In this document: positions 14,363-21,811 of the stretch, in pieces
Position numbering within the stretch: position 1 is the first letter of the stretch
Layout of the letters: every line of letters begins with the position of its first letter
Assembly: GCA_015494735.1 (NCBI GenBank)
Contig: WGAQ01000182.1
Location: 1-24,296 of the forward strand
Direction of reading: 5' to 3'
DNA length: 24,296 nucleotides
Origin: Caldifarciminota bacterium
GTDB taxonomy: Bacteria; Hydrothermota; Hydrothermia; LBFQ01; DSFT01
Notes under the pieces: generated by a model
What the model saw: the letters and a program-made list of their open reading frames with translations, nothing else
What the model was told of the DNA's origin: nothing
Databases searched by the model: none
Made by a program: the position numbers and the translations under genes

Positions 14363-15817
14363 ATGCGCATCCTATGGATAGATGACGAGGTGGGGACGCT
14401 CCGTCCCCTTATAGAACTTCTCGAGGAAGAAGGTTACCAGGTGGATACTGCCGAATCCGGACGGGAGGGACTCGAGAAACTGAGGAATGGGTCCTATAAC
14501 GTGGTTTTCCTGGATTACAAGATGCCCGGAATGGATGGTATCGAAGTTCTGAAACTCATAAGGTCCTTCAAACCCAATATTCCCGTTGTGATGCTCACGA
14601 TGATGACAGACAGGGAAATCATAGAGAGTGCCATTGGACAGGATGTGTTCGATTACATCGTCAAACCGGTGCAATTCGCACAGCTCATGGCTGTTCTCAA
14701 TAAACTGCGCCGTCAGGAAATAAAGAACCGCATCGCCGGTCTGGGTATAACCGAAACCTACAACAGGGTCATGACCATATCCGAAACCTACGAGGGATGG
14801 ATAGAGAAGACCCGTCTCCTCTTCGAAACCCGCCTGAACCTTCCGAAGGAGCACAGGGACGTGATAGATATGGAGATTTCATCCCAGAACGAGAGATTCG
14901 CTTCCTGGATAAGGGAGAACTATCCGGACCTCATATCCGATGAGAAATACATCATGTCCCACAACGTGGTATCCCGCAGGATACTGGATGGCCCTCTTCC
15001 GGTCGCCATCTTCCTCATAGATGCCTTTCGAATCGACCAGTTCCTCCTTCTCATACGCAAACTCCCTTCCGATATGAATCTGCACATCGATTTCTACATG
15101 TCGCTCCTTCCCACGTCCACCCTTTTCGCCCGCAACAGTTTCTTCGCCGGACTGCTTCCCATAGACATCCACAGGAGGCATCCCGGATACCTCCTCGATA
15201 ATCTTCATGAGATAGAACTCTTCGGCGAATTTCTGAAGGAAAACCACATGGATGTCACCTATCAGGTCAACAAGATAAACGATGTGGGGACCCTGAATCA
15301 TCTGAAGGTGGCGGGGCGGGATATAGAAATCAACGTCATCAACTTCCTGGATGCCTTCATCCATTCGAAGGCCGATATAGAGGTCCTGCGGGAGGTGGAC
15401 GATGTGGATACCATAATCACGCTCATAGATGCCTTCATAAGCGGGACTTCTTTCGTGGAGACGCTGGAGAGATATCTGGAGAGGGGTTATCGTCTGGTCC
15501 TGACGAGCGACCACGGATGGGTAATCGGGAAGAAGCCCATAGCCATAGCGGGGGGAAAGGATATAACCGATGGACTGAGGTTCAAATTCGGAGATTCCCT
15601 CCGATTCATGAGCAGGGACGGAATACTGGTGAAGAATCTGGAGGAGTGGGGCCTTCCCAGGGCATTCGGAGAGAGGCTGGCCCTTGCGGACGATTATGGC
15701 TTCTTCGTTTACAAGAGCCGGGAGCACGAGTATGCCAGGCAGTACAGGGGATACGTGCTCCATGGAGGCATATCCCTGGAGGAGATGGTGGTCCCGCTGA
15801 TATCCGTCTCCGGATAG
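14363..15817 (+). CDS. porX: PorX-like response regulator with PglZ (alkaline-phosphatase-superfamily) effector domain
   Basis: PorX, with the kinase PorY, controls type IX secretion and gliding genes in Bacteroidota. The 484-residue protein has a receiver domain (1-120) with acidic D7/D8, phospho-acceptor D51 (VVFLDYKMPGMDG), T79 and K101 (YIVKP). A helical linker follows (about 125-205), then a PglZ domain: FLIDAFRIDQ, LPTSTLFARNSFFAGLLP with the nucleophile-type threonine, TSDHGW metal ligands (about 381-386), and HGGISLEEMVVPLI near the end. Each matches the PorX order and the length is close to the usual 510-520. It may be translated from a leaderless or internal promoter start, as no Shine-Dalgarno precedes it. 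No PorY kinase lies in the window. Confidence 0.9.
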   Translation: MRILWIDDEVGTLRPLIELLEEEGYQVDTAESGREGLEKLRNGSYNVVFLDYKMPGMDGIEVLKLIRSFKPNIPVVMLTMMTDREIIESAIGQDVFDYIVKPVQFAQLMAVLNKLRRQEIKNRIAGLGITETYNRVMTISETYEGWIEKTRLLFETRLNLPKEHRDVIDMEISSQNERFASWIRENYPDLISDEKYIMSHNVVSRRILDGPLPVAIFLIDAFRIDQFLLLIRKLPSDMNLHIDFYMSLLPTSTLFARNSFFAGLLPIDIHRRHPGYLLDNLHEIELFGEFLKENHMDVTYQVNKINDVGTLNHLKVAGRDIEINVINFLDAFIHSKADIEVLREVDDVDTIITLIDAFISGTSFVETLERYLERGYRLVLTSDHGWVIGKKPIAIAGGKDITDGLRFKFGDSLRFMSRDGILVKNLEEWGLPRAFGERLALADDYGFFVYKSREHEYARQYRGYVLHGGISLEEMVVPLISVSG

Positions 15818-15876
15818 GGGTCATCGGTGAGTCATTTTTGAATAGAAAACCGACTTTATGCATGAGAAATTATTGA

Positions 15877-15884
15877 TTTAAAAT
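15877..15884 (+). promoter_or_regulatory. -10 element of the lipoprotein pair, leaderless type
   Basis: TTTAAAAT ends 9 nt before the ATG at 15894. The 76-bp gap after porX holds no terminator that I can see. Confidence 0.55.
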
Positions 15885-15893
15885 TACTTTGCC

Positions 15894-16694
15894 ATGGTGA
15901 GCAGAAAGATTCTCTTTCCGATAATCGCAGTTATTTTCAATACCGGATGTGGAGGTGGGGGGCAGGAGACCACCGCCCCGCAGGAGAATTACCCCTACGT
16001 GCTGGCTGCTTCTGTATTAGAGATGGGTTCGGACAGTACGTACCACTCCTATCACATGTGGGTGGTCGGAGGGGTGCCGGTTCGGACATTCCCCCGGGTG
16101 TGGATTGGCGGAATTCCTATGCCCTCTTCCTCCATGCAATGGAATGAAGATGCTTTTCTCGTGGGGTATTCGGAGGATTATCCCACTCTGTTTCCCGGAC
16201 AGGAAGTCCATTTTTCCATAAGGGTGCCCTGCTGTCCCGGAGACACCGTTCAGGATTCTGCTGCTGCCCGCATGCTTCCCATCCCCCGCGTATCCTTAAG
16301 GGATTCGGAGGGATTGTGGGTCATGTGGGAAGGGCATCCGGATGTGCGGGAGTACTTCGCCGGTATTCGGGTTTATTGCCGGGATACGACTGGAACCCAT
16401 TATGCTGACACCGCGCTCATGATAGAAGATACATCCGTTTACCTCCCCCTCGGATGGATGTGCCCTGTGGATACATTCATCTATGCCAGTGTGGAAGTGG
16501 ATGTGGCCTTCATAGGAGGTCCATGGAAGGGGGAGGGGGGAAACTTCGGACTCCTTTCCGGAAGGTACATCCCCATCTCTCATACCTCTCTGGAATTCAT
16601 CTATCCCGATTCTCTCTCCAGTCCCGCAGTTTTCACGGGCGAGGAGGCCAGAGCCATTCTCGAGAGAGTGTTTCGTGAAATGGGATGGAGGTGA
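15894..16694 (+). CDS. Hypothetical lipoprotein, tandem paralogue 1
   Basis: A 266-residue lipoprotein: charged n-region MVSRK, hydrophobic core, and lipobox NTGC with the cysteine at residue 19, followed by a Gly/Gln-rich tether. The rest is beta-rich with regularly placed DT pairs and several cysteines (VPCCPGDT, VYCRDTT, GWMCPVDT) that may form disulphides. It aligns along its length with the next gene. Shared features are a GSDST/GSADT start to the domain, a short HM-hydrophobic strand with GG or SG, and a CP-DT segment near the end (MCPVDTFIYASVEV versus ICPYDTIVSGYLWV). No family is recognised. It is likely anchored to the outer membrane. Confidence 0.72.
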   Translation: MVSRKILFPIIAVIFNTGCGGGGQETTAPQENYPYVLAASVLEMGSDSTYHSYHMWVVGGVPVRTFPRVWIGGIPMPSSSMQWNEDAFLVGYSEDYPTLFPGQEVHFSIRVPCCPGDTVQDSAAARMLPIPRVSLRDSEGLWVMWEGHPDVREYFAGIRVYCRDTTGTHYADTALMIEDTSVYLPLGWMCPVDTFIYASVEVDVAFIGGPWKGEGGNFGLLSGRYIPISHTSLEFIYPDSLSSPAVFTGEEARAILERVFREMGWR

Positions 16695-16697
16695 GCC

Positions 16698-17417
16698 ATG
16701 AGGTGGAAATTCATCCTCATTCCATTCGTTGCCATGCTCGTGGTAGCCTGCACAGGGGGGAGCAATCCCCAGGAGCCTCCTTCGGAGCCGGATGCCTACG
16801 TGGTCTTCACCTCCCGCCTGAGGTTCGGTTCTGCTGATACATCTGTGAGGCACATGGTGATGATAAGCGGGGCTTCCATTGACTCCATTCCCTTTGTGGA
16901 GGTAAATGGAGTTGTCTTCCCCGATACTCTCTTCGGATGGGAGATGTTCATATCGGGGGCATCCATGGATTCTCCCCCTGTGGATATGGGCGATACCATT
17001 CACGTGAGGGTGGGCTTCCTTTCCCTTTCCGGAGAATATATGGAGGGAGAAGCAGAGGGAGTTATACCGCCACCCGTCCGGATATACCTGCCCGTCGTGA
17101 GTGGAGATACCGTTTATCTCGCCTGGAGCAATGTGGATGTGGATGGATATGGGGTGCAGGTGGAATCTTCCTGCTCCGATACGAATTATGCCTATTACGA
17201 TTTTTACCTGAGGGATGTGACTCTCGACACCGTATATTCTATTCCGTCCGATTCCATATGCCCCTACGATACCATAGTTTCGGGATACCTGTGGGTCCAC
17301 ATCTCGGGCAAGAGGGGTCCCATATTCACTTTCGAGGGGAACTTTCGGGGTCTGGATGGCAGGATGATAGTGGAGACCATGGTGGACAGTTCGTTCCCGC
17401 TGCCCCTCGGGGATTGA
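16698..17417 (+). CDS. Hypothetical lipoprotein, tandem paralogue 2
   Basis: A 239-residue lipoprotein beginning MRWKFILIPFVAMLVVAC, with the lipobox cysteine at residue 18 and a Pro-rich tether. GGAGGTGA overlaps the stop codon of the previous gene and lies just before the ATG, so it is translated as the second gene of a pair. The sequence is a diverged copy of the upstream lipoprotein, with the same order of beta segments and a conserved ICPYDT near the C-terminus. It ends at the hairpin at 17418-17437. No enzymatic motif is visible. Confidence 0.72.
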   Translation: MRWKFILIPFVAMLVVACTGGSNPQEPPSEPDAYVVFTSRLRFGSADTSVRHMVMISGASIDSIPFVEVNGVVFPDTLFGWEMFISGASMDSPPVDMGDTIHVRVGFLSLSGEYMEGEAEGVIPPPVRIYLPVVSGDTVYLAWSNVDVDGYGVQVESSCSDTNYAYYDFYLRDVTLDTVYSIPSDSICPYDTIVSGYLWVHISGKRGPIFTFEGNFRGLDGRMIVETMVDSSFPLPLGD

Positions 17418-17437
17418 TGCCCCGCAGCCGCGGGGCA
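17418..17437. terminator. Perfect hairpin between convergent genes
   Basis: TGCCCCGC and GCGGGGCA form a perfect 8-bp stem with loop AGCC. It starts at the base after the plus-strand stop codon and ends 4 nt before the minus-strand stop codon, filling the 24-nt convergent gap. It lacks a T-run on either side. It may act as a bidirectional terminator or RNA 3'-end stabiliser. Confidence 0.6.
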
Positions 17438-17441
17438 ATCC

Positions 17442-18173
17442 TCAGAAGTAGTACTTCAGTCTGAGATGGGTTCCCAGGCCCGTTGCGGGTGCGTTCTTCC
17501 CGGACAGGCTCACGCCGTAGTATCCGTACTCATCCTCGTATCCCAGTATGAGGTCCACCGCGATACTGGTGAACTTCACGCCTGCGTAAGGAAGTATAGA
17601 CAGGTTATACCCTCCATCCGGGGAGAAAATCTTCCTGTACAGGACATCCAGCCCCGCTTTCACGTAGGCAAATTCGCCGAGGCCCACTTTGAGACCTCCC
17701 CCCGTTCTGAATATGAGTACATCTCCCGGGTCCATCCCATTTTCGGGAAAGGTGTATGCGTAATCCAGGGAGGCATTTACGAAGGGTATTCCTACGGAAG
17801 CCCCCATGAGCAGGGCATTGTGCCCATCGAAGAAGCGGGTGCTGGTGGAGGCCATGTCCAGATTCACCCCTGCCCTCACTGTTATGAAGGGAACCTTCCC
17901 TTCCAGGAGGAGGTTGATTACCTTGGAACTGGATGTATCCACGGATAGGTATTTGAAATCCAGCACGGCATTCAACTTCGGGGACATGGGGATTGGGGTG
18001 GAGAATATGCTGTAAGACATCTTCAATCCGTAGGTGGATGAGGAAAGTTCAGGAGTAGTACTGTTCCCGGTGGAATCGAAGCAGAGGCTCGTCACGCTCC
18101 CCCCGTAGAATTCCATGCTGCCTCCCGCGTACGCCACACCTGCGGATAGCAGGATGAGAGATAGGTATCTCAT
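17442..18173 (-). CDS. Outer-membrane beta-barrel protein
   Basis: A 243-residue protein with a conventional signal peptide (MRYLSLILLSAGVAYA, cleavage predicted after AYA). It is followed by roughly even amphipathic strands such as VLDFKYLSVDTSS, VPFITVRAGVNLDM, VNASLDYAYTF and AVDLILGYEDEYGYYGVSLSG, ending in LRLKYYF with the terminal phenylalanine expected of BAM substrates. I do not recognise a specific family. The start is ATG 18173 rather than TTG 18179 because the -10 element lies immediately before the latter. It follows the SurA-like gene by 14 nt on the same strand. Confidence 0.8.
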   Translation of the reverse strand: MRYLSLILLSAGVAYAGGSMEFYGGSVTSLCFDSTGNSTTPELSSSTYGLKMSYSIFSTPIPMSPKLNAVLDFKYLSVDTSSSKVINLLLEGKVPFITVRAGVNLDMASTSTRFFDGHNALLMGASVGIPFVNASLDYAYTFPENGMDPGDVLIFRTGGGLKVGLGEFAYVKAGLDVLYRKIFSPDGGYNLSILPYAGVKFTSIAVDLILGYEDEYGYYGVSLSGKNAPATGLGTHLRLKYYF

Positions 18174-18179
18174 AGCCAA

Positions 18180-18187
18180 AGTTTACA
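18180..18187 (-). promoter_or_regulatory. -10 element filling a 14-nt intergenic gap
   Basis: On the minus strand TGTAAACT begins right after the TGA of the upstream isomerase gene and ends 6 nt before the ATG at 18173. The barrel gene therefore has a plausible leaderless promoter of its own within an operon-like gap. The following TTGGCTATG is identical to that before pdxS. Confidence 0.55.
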
Positions 18188-19570
18188 TCAAAACATCTTC
18201 TTGATGATAAAATCCTTGCGGTGCTCTTCGAACACTTTACCGATGAGCTTTTCCACTTCCATGGACACGAGCATGTTGTAAATCTGCTCCCTTACGTCAT
18301 CGAACTTCGTCTCCTTCGGTGGAATGTACTCCTTCACCTTCAGAATAATCAGGAATCCATCCCTGTATATCGGCCCCAGAACGTCCCCCTGGCGGGCATT
18401 GGTCAGCAACTTCCTCATCTCCTCATCCTGTATGGCTTCTGCGGGAATATATCCCAGGTTTATCTGCTGGGGGGCTATGGAGTACTTCCGGGCGGTCCCC
18501 TCGAAGTCCCTCTTCGCCTCCTGTATGACTTTCCCTGCCTGAACCTTTGCCTTCCTTATGTCCTGTGCAGAGGGCTCGACGGGGATGAAGATGTTCTTCA
18601 ATCTTATGGAGTCTCCGGATTTATCGACCACCTTGAATATGTTGTAGCCCCTCGGTCCCCTTATGGGGCGGGTTATACCCCCCTCGGGGGTGGACATAAT
18701 CTGGTAGTAGGCATCCGGAGAGAAACTCTGCTGGAGGACTATCCTGGGTATGTATCCCAGGTCCCCTCCCTTCTTTGCGGAGAGGGTATCCTTCGAATAT
18801 CGGCGGGCCATCCTTTCATAACTGGCTCCCGCCTCTATCTTCCGGTATATATCTTTCGCCTTCAGGTATGCCTTCTCTTCCTGCTCGAAGGACGGCTGTA
18901 CGGGAAGGACTATCTGCTGGAGGAAGTACATGGCAGGCTGCCGTGGGAATGAATCCCTGTGGGTTTCGAAGTACTCCCTCACCTCCTGCTCCGTTACCTT
19001 CACCTTCGGCATGATGTACTTGCTGATGTACTTCTGGTACAGAATCTGGCTCTCTATGACCTTCCTGTTCTCCTCCACGAATTCGTCCCTCGTGATGCCG
19101 AGTTTCTTCAATTCCTCATCGAATGCCTTTTCCCCGACGAATATTATGACCCTGGCCAGGAGGTTGGGGTCCTGAAAGTCGATGGAGTCCTCCGGAAATC
19201 CGAAGGAAAGAATGAGGTGCTTTATCTGAAGGGTGTCGTTAAGGTTCACCTGCAAACTCTCCACTCTGGAGAACAGGATGTATCTTCCAAGGTTGAAAAC
19301 GATGTTGTTTATGTACTGGTCGGCGAATCGCTGAATTTCTTCATCCGTGACTTTCAGGGTGGAATCCTCTCTTGCCAGTGCTATGATGGCCTTCTGCTTC
19401 AACAACTGGTCCACTATGGAGTCCTTGACCTGCGGAGACAGATTGGCCGGGTCCAGCCCCATGGCGGTGACCGCATCCAGGAATTCGGAGTATAGTACCG
19501 GCTCATCGTTTACCGTTGCGATTACCCCCTCCGTGAGAGTCATCTGGCTCAGTATTAAGAGAGCAAGCAT
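18188..19570 (-). CDS. SurA-like periplasmic peptidyl-prolyl isomerase, two parvulin domains
   Basis: A periplasmic chaperone/foldase expected to help outer-membrane proteins fold, which suits the many barrels encoded nearby. It is 460 residues from ATG 19570. An N-terminal SurA_N-like domain (VIATVNDEPVLYSEF onward, about 14-200) precedes a well-formed parvulin domain (about 215-320; ARRYSKDTLSAKKGGDLGYI, then PRGYNIFKVVD) and a second, more diverged parvulin-like domain (about 325-415; FEGTARKYSI, INLGYIP). The open frame extends far upstream into pdxS antisense. The promoter TATAAACT, 8 nt before ATG 19570, marks the real start. Its N-terminus MLALLILSQMTL is a very short uncharged signal. 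Confidence 0.88.
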   Translation of the reverse strand: MLALLILSQMTLTEGVIATVNDEPVLYSEFLDAVTAMGLDPANLSPQVKDSIVDQLLKQKAIIALAREDSTLKVTDEEIQRFADQYINNIVFNLGRYILFSRVESLQVNLNDTLQIKHLILSFGFPEDSIDFQDPNLLARVIIFVGEKAFDEELKKLGITRDEFVEENRKVIESQILYQKYISKYIMPKVKVTEQEVREYFETHRDSFPRQPAMYFLQQIVLPVQPSFEQEEKAYLKAKDIYRKIEAGASYERMARRYSKDTLSAKKGGDLGYIPRIVLQQSFSPDAYYQIMSTPEGGITRPIRGPRGYNIFKVVDKSGDSIRLKNIFIPVEPSAQDIRKAKVQAGKVIQEAKRDFEGTARKYSIAPQQINLGYIPAEAIQDEEMRKLLTNARQGDVLGPIYRDGFLIILKVKEYIPPKETKFDDVREQIYNMLVSMEVEKLIGKVFEEHRKDFIIKKMF

Positions 19571-19578
19571 CGGGAGAA

Positions 19579-19586
19579 AGTTTATA
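19579..19586 (-). promoter_or_regulatory. -10 element of the SurA-like gene
   Basis: On the minus strand TATAAACT ends 8 nt before the ATG at 19570. It lies only 12 bp from the oppositely oriented pdxS -10 element, within a 43-bp divergent gap. Confidence 0.6.
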
Positions 19587-19598
19587 GGATAGTGGAAG

Positions 19599-19606
19599 TT
19601 TATAAT
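19599..19606 (+). promoter_or_regulatory. -10 element of the pdxS operon
   Basis: TTTATAAT (hexamer TATAAT, 19601-19606) ends 7 nt before the ATG at 19614. It lies inside the upstream extension of the pdxS open frame nearest TTG 19608, so ATG 19614 is preferred. It faces the promoter of the SurA-like gene. Confidence 0.65.
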
Positions 19607-19613
19607 TTTGGCT

Positions 19614-20498
19614 ATGATCGAGAGAGCCACTTTCAGGGTCAAGGTGGGGCTGGCCCGGATGCTCAAGGGGGGTGTGATAATGGATGTCACGACTCCCGAG
19701 CAGGCCAGGATAGCCGAGAGGGCGGGAGCCGTGGCTGTCATGGCCCTCGAGCGGGTACCGGCCGATATAAGGAAGGAGGGGGGAGTGGCCAGGATGGCTG
19801 ATCCCGAAATAATACTGAGAATAATGGATGCAGTTTCCATCCCCGTTATGGCCAAGGTGAGAATAGGCCACTTCGTGGAGGCTCAGATTCTTCAGGAACT
19901 GGGCGTGGATTTCATAGACGAATCCGAAGTTTTAACTCCTGCCGATGAGGAGAATCACATAGATAAGCACAAATTCGAAACGCCCTTCGTCTGTGGGGCA
20001 AGGAATCTGGGAGAGGCCCTCAGGAGGATATCGGAAGGGGCTGCCATGATAAGGACGAAGGGGGAGGCCGGAACGGGCAATGTGGTGGAGGCTGTGCGCC
20101 ACATGAGGCTCATAATGAAGGAGATAAGGGCCATACAATCCCTCAGGGAAGATGAACTCTATGCGAAAGCCAAGGAATTGAGAGCCCCTTATGAACTCGT
20201 GCGCTACATCTGGGAGAATGGACGTCTTCCCGTTCCCAACTTTGCGGCAGGCGGAATCGCCACCCCCGCGGATGCGGCCCTCATGATGCAACTGGGTGCT
20301 GAGGCAGTATTCGTTGGAAGTGGTATATTCAAGTCCTCGGACCCCGACAGGATGGCCCATGCCATAGTGGAGGCTGTGGCTTATTACGATAATCCCAGAG
20401 TCCTTGCCAGGATTTCGAGGGGTCTCGGTGAGGCTATGAGGGGCATAGATGTGAGCAAGCTCAGCGAGGAAGAACTTCTTCAGACGAGAGGATGGTAG
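19614..20498 (+). CDS. pdxS: Pyridoxal 5'-phosphate synthase subunit PdxS
   Basis: The synthase subunit that builds PLP from ribose 5-phosphate, glyceraldehyde 3-phosphate and ammonia. It is 294 residues, a full-length (beta/alpha)8 barrel. The conserved segments MLKGGVIMDVTTPEQA, AGAVAVMALERVPADIR, VARMADP, IPVMAKVRIGHFVEAQ with the catalytic-type lysine, VDFIDESEVLTPADE, MIRTKGEAGTGN and NFAAGGIATPADAA are all present. ATG 19614 is preferred to TTG 19608 because of the promoter position. The usual glutaminase partner pdxT is not adjacent; instead speH, yajC and def follow, forming an apparent operon. Confidence 0.97.
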   Translation: MIERATFRVKVGLARMLKGGVIMDVTTPEQARIAERAGAVAVMALERVPADIRKEGGVARMADPEIILRIMDAVSIPVMAKVRIGHFVEAQILQELGVDFIDESEVLTPADEENHIDKHKFETPFVCGARNLGEALRRISEGAAMIRTKGEAGTGNVVEAVRHMRLIMKEIRAIQSLREDELYAKAKELRAPYELVRYIWENGRLPVPNFAAGGIATPADAALMMQLGAEAVFVGSGIFKSSDPDRMAHAIVEAVAYYDNPRVLARISRGLGEAMRGIDVSKLSEEELLQTRGW

Positions 20499-20500
20499 AA

Positions 20501-20509
20501 AAAGGAGGT
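20501..20509 (+). promoter_or_regulatory. Ribosome binding site that decides the speH start
   Basis: AAAGGAGGT is a strong Shine-Dalgarno. It overlaps the first possible GTG (20508), which therefore cannot be its start, and is correctly spaced for the in-frame GTG at 20517. Confidence 0.75.
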
Positions 20510-20516
20510 GAGCGAG

Positions 20517-20930
20517 GTGGAAAAGCAGAATCATCCCACAAGGGGTGAGCATTATATCGTGGAACTGTCCGGATGCAACCCGGAAATCATAGGCAACATA
20601 GAGAAGGTGCAGGATATTCTGGTGGAGGCTGCCCACAGGGCCAATGTGGAAGTGTGGTCCGTATCCTTCCACCGCTTTCCGCCCAACGGGGTCAGCGGAG
20701 TGGTGGTTATATCCGAGTCCCATCTGTCCATCCACACCTGGCCGGAGGAGAGGTATGCGGCCATAGACATATACACCTGTGGTGAGAGTGCGGAGCCTGA
20801 AAAGGCGGTGGAGTACGTTATACAGGCTTTCGAGGCGGAGCATGCCCATATCACCGAGTTGACCAGGGGCCTCCACGATGGGGACAGAATCTTCTATCAT
20901 AGCATAGTCAGCTGGGAGGAATCGAAATGA
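20517..20930 (+). CDS. speH: S-adenosylmethionine decarboxylase proenzyme (SpeD/SpeH type)
   Basis: Makes decarboxylated AdoMet for spermidine and longer polyamines, which suits a thermophile. The 137-residue proenzyme self-cleaves at Glu-Ser to form a pyruvoyl group. ISESHLSIHTWPE gives the cleavage serine S68 and H73, and DIYTCG gives C88. The spacing is +5 and +20 from the serine, as in the small bacterial class. GTG 20517 is chosen over GTG 20508 because the Shine-Dalgarno covers the latter. It sits 18 nt behind pdxS and overlaps yajC by ATGA. No spermidine synthase is in the window. Confidence 0.95.
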   Translation: MEKQNHPTRGEHYIVELSGCNPEIIGNIEKVQDILVEAAHRANVEVWSVSFHRFPPNGVSGVVVISESHLSIHTWPEERYAAIDIYTCGESAEPEKAVEYVIQAFEAEHAHITELTRGLHDGDRIFYHSIVSWEESK

Positions 20931-21226
20931 TTAACTTTCTTCTGTCTCAGACCCAGAATGGTGGTGGGGCAGGAGGGTGGATTTCCATCCTCCTCTTCTA
21001 TGTGGCTCTGTTCGCCATCCTGTACTTCCTCCTGATATGGCCCCAGAGGAAGGAGAGGAAGCGCAAGGAGGAGATGATCAGGTCCCTCAAGAAGGGGGAC
21101 AGGATAGTGACCAACGGAGGTATCAGGGGGGAGATAGTCAGGGTTGGTGATGATTACTTCATCATCGAGAGCGAGAACACCGCTCTGAGGATAGAGAAGT
21201 GGGCTGTCCTGAATAAACTGGAGTAG
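20927..21226 (+). CDS. yajC: Preprotein translocase accessory subunit YajC
   Basis: A 99-residue inner-membrane protein of the SecDF-YajC complex. It has a short N-terminus, one transmembrane helix (about 19-38, ISILLFYVALFAILYFLLIW), then the family hallmark PQRKERKRKEEMIRSLKKGDRIVTNGGIRGEIVRV and a small cytoplasmic barrel. It overlaps speH by 4 nt (ATGA), indicating translational coupling. secD and secF are not adjacent here, whereas they often follow yajC in other genomes. Confidence 0.95.
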   Translation: MINFLLSQTQNGGGAGGWISILLFYVALFAILYFLLIWPQRKERKRKEEMIRSLKKGDRIVTNGGIRGEIVRVGDDYFIIESENTALRIEKWAVLNKLE

Positions 21227-21231
21227 TTTTT

Positions 21232-21780
21232 ATGGCTGTCAGGAAGGTGGTGATATACCCTGCCAGGGTGCTCAGGGAGAAGGCCCGGCCTGTGGAGGAG
21301 CTGACTCCGGAAATCCTCCAGCTGGGGAGGGACCTGGTGGATACCATGAAGGCATACGATGGACTCGGTCTATCTGCCAATCAGGTGGGAGAGCTGTGGA
21401 GGATGTTCGCCCTGGACCTGGAGGCTATGGAGGTGGGTAAGGGCTCCCTGGTTCTGGTGAATCCTGAGATGATTTACTACGAGGGGACGGATATAGACGA
21501 GGAAGGGTGCCTGTCGTTTCCGGACCTCTTCTTCGAGGTGGAGAGATATGCATTCGTCACCTTCCGCGGTAAGAAACTGGACCTGGAGAGGGGCCGGATG
21601 GAGGATGTGGAAATCAATGCCACCGGACTTTACGCAAGGGCTCTTCAGCATGAACTGGACCACCTCGACGGCATCCTCTTCATAGATTACCTCCCCGTGG
21701 ACGAAAGGGCTCTCAAACTCAAGGAGTGGATGGAGGGACTGGCGAAGAAACAGAAGCAGGCAGAGCCGGCGGGTCAGTGA
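21232..21780 (+). CDS. def: Peptide deformylase
   Basis: Removes the formyl group from nascent N-terminal methionine. The 182-residue protein has the three catalytic motifs: GLGLSANQVG (motif 1, a variant of GxGLAAxQ), EEGCLSFP (motif 2, metal-binding cysteine) and QHELDHLDG (motif 3, HExDH). The C-terminal tail is rich in K and Q. It starts 5 nt after yajC, with GGAG about 9 nt before the ATG, as the last gene of the pdxS operon. In an organism that seems to initiate on many leaderless messages it would still be needed. Confidence 0.96.
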   Translation: MAVRKVVIYPARVLREKARPVEELTPEILQLGRDLVDTMKAYDGLGLSANQVGELWRMFALDLEAMEVGKGSLVLVNPEMIYYEGTDIDEEGCLSFPDLFFEVERYAFVTFRGKKLDLERGRMEDVEINATGLYARALQHELDHLDGILFIDYLPVDERALKLKEWMEGLAKKQKQAEPAGQ

Positions 21781-21794
21781 TTCCGCGGGTCGGG

Positions 21795-21802
21795 TTTAAA
21801 CT
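21795..21802 (+). promoter_or_regulatory. -10 element of the flavin reductase gene
   Basis: TTTAAACT ends 9 nt before the ATG at 21812, giving a leader of at most a few nucleotides. No -35 and no Shine-Dalgarno are visible. Confidence 0.6.
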
Positions 21803-21811
21803 TAATCGTCC

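Noticed and set aside
19571..19855. N-terminal 95-residue extension of the SurA-like protein
   Set aside because: It is antisense to pdxS and crosses both divergent promoters. The -10 element TATAAACT and ATG 19570 give a normal start.
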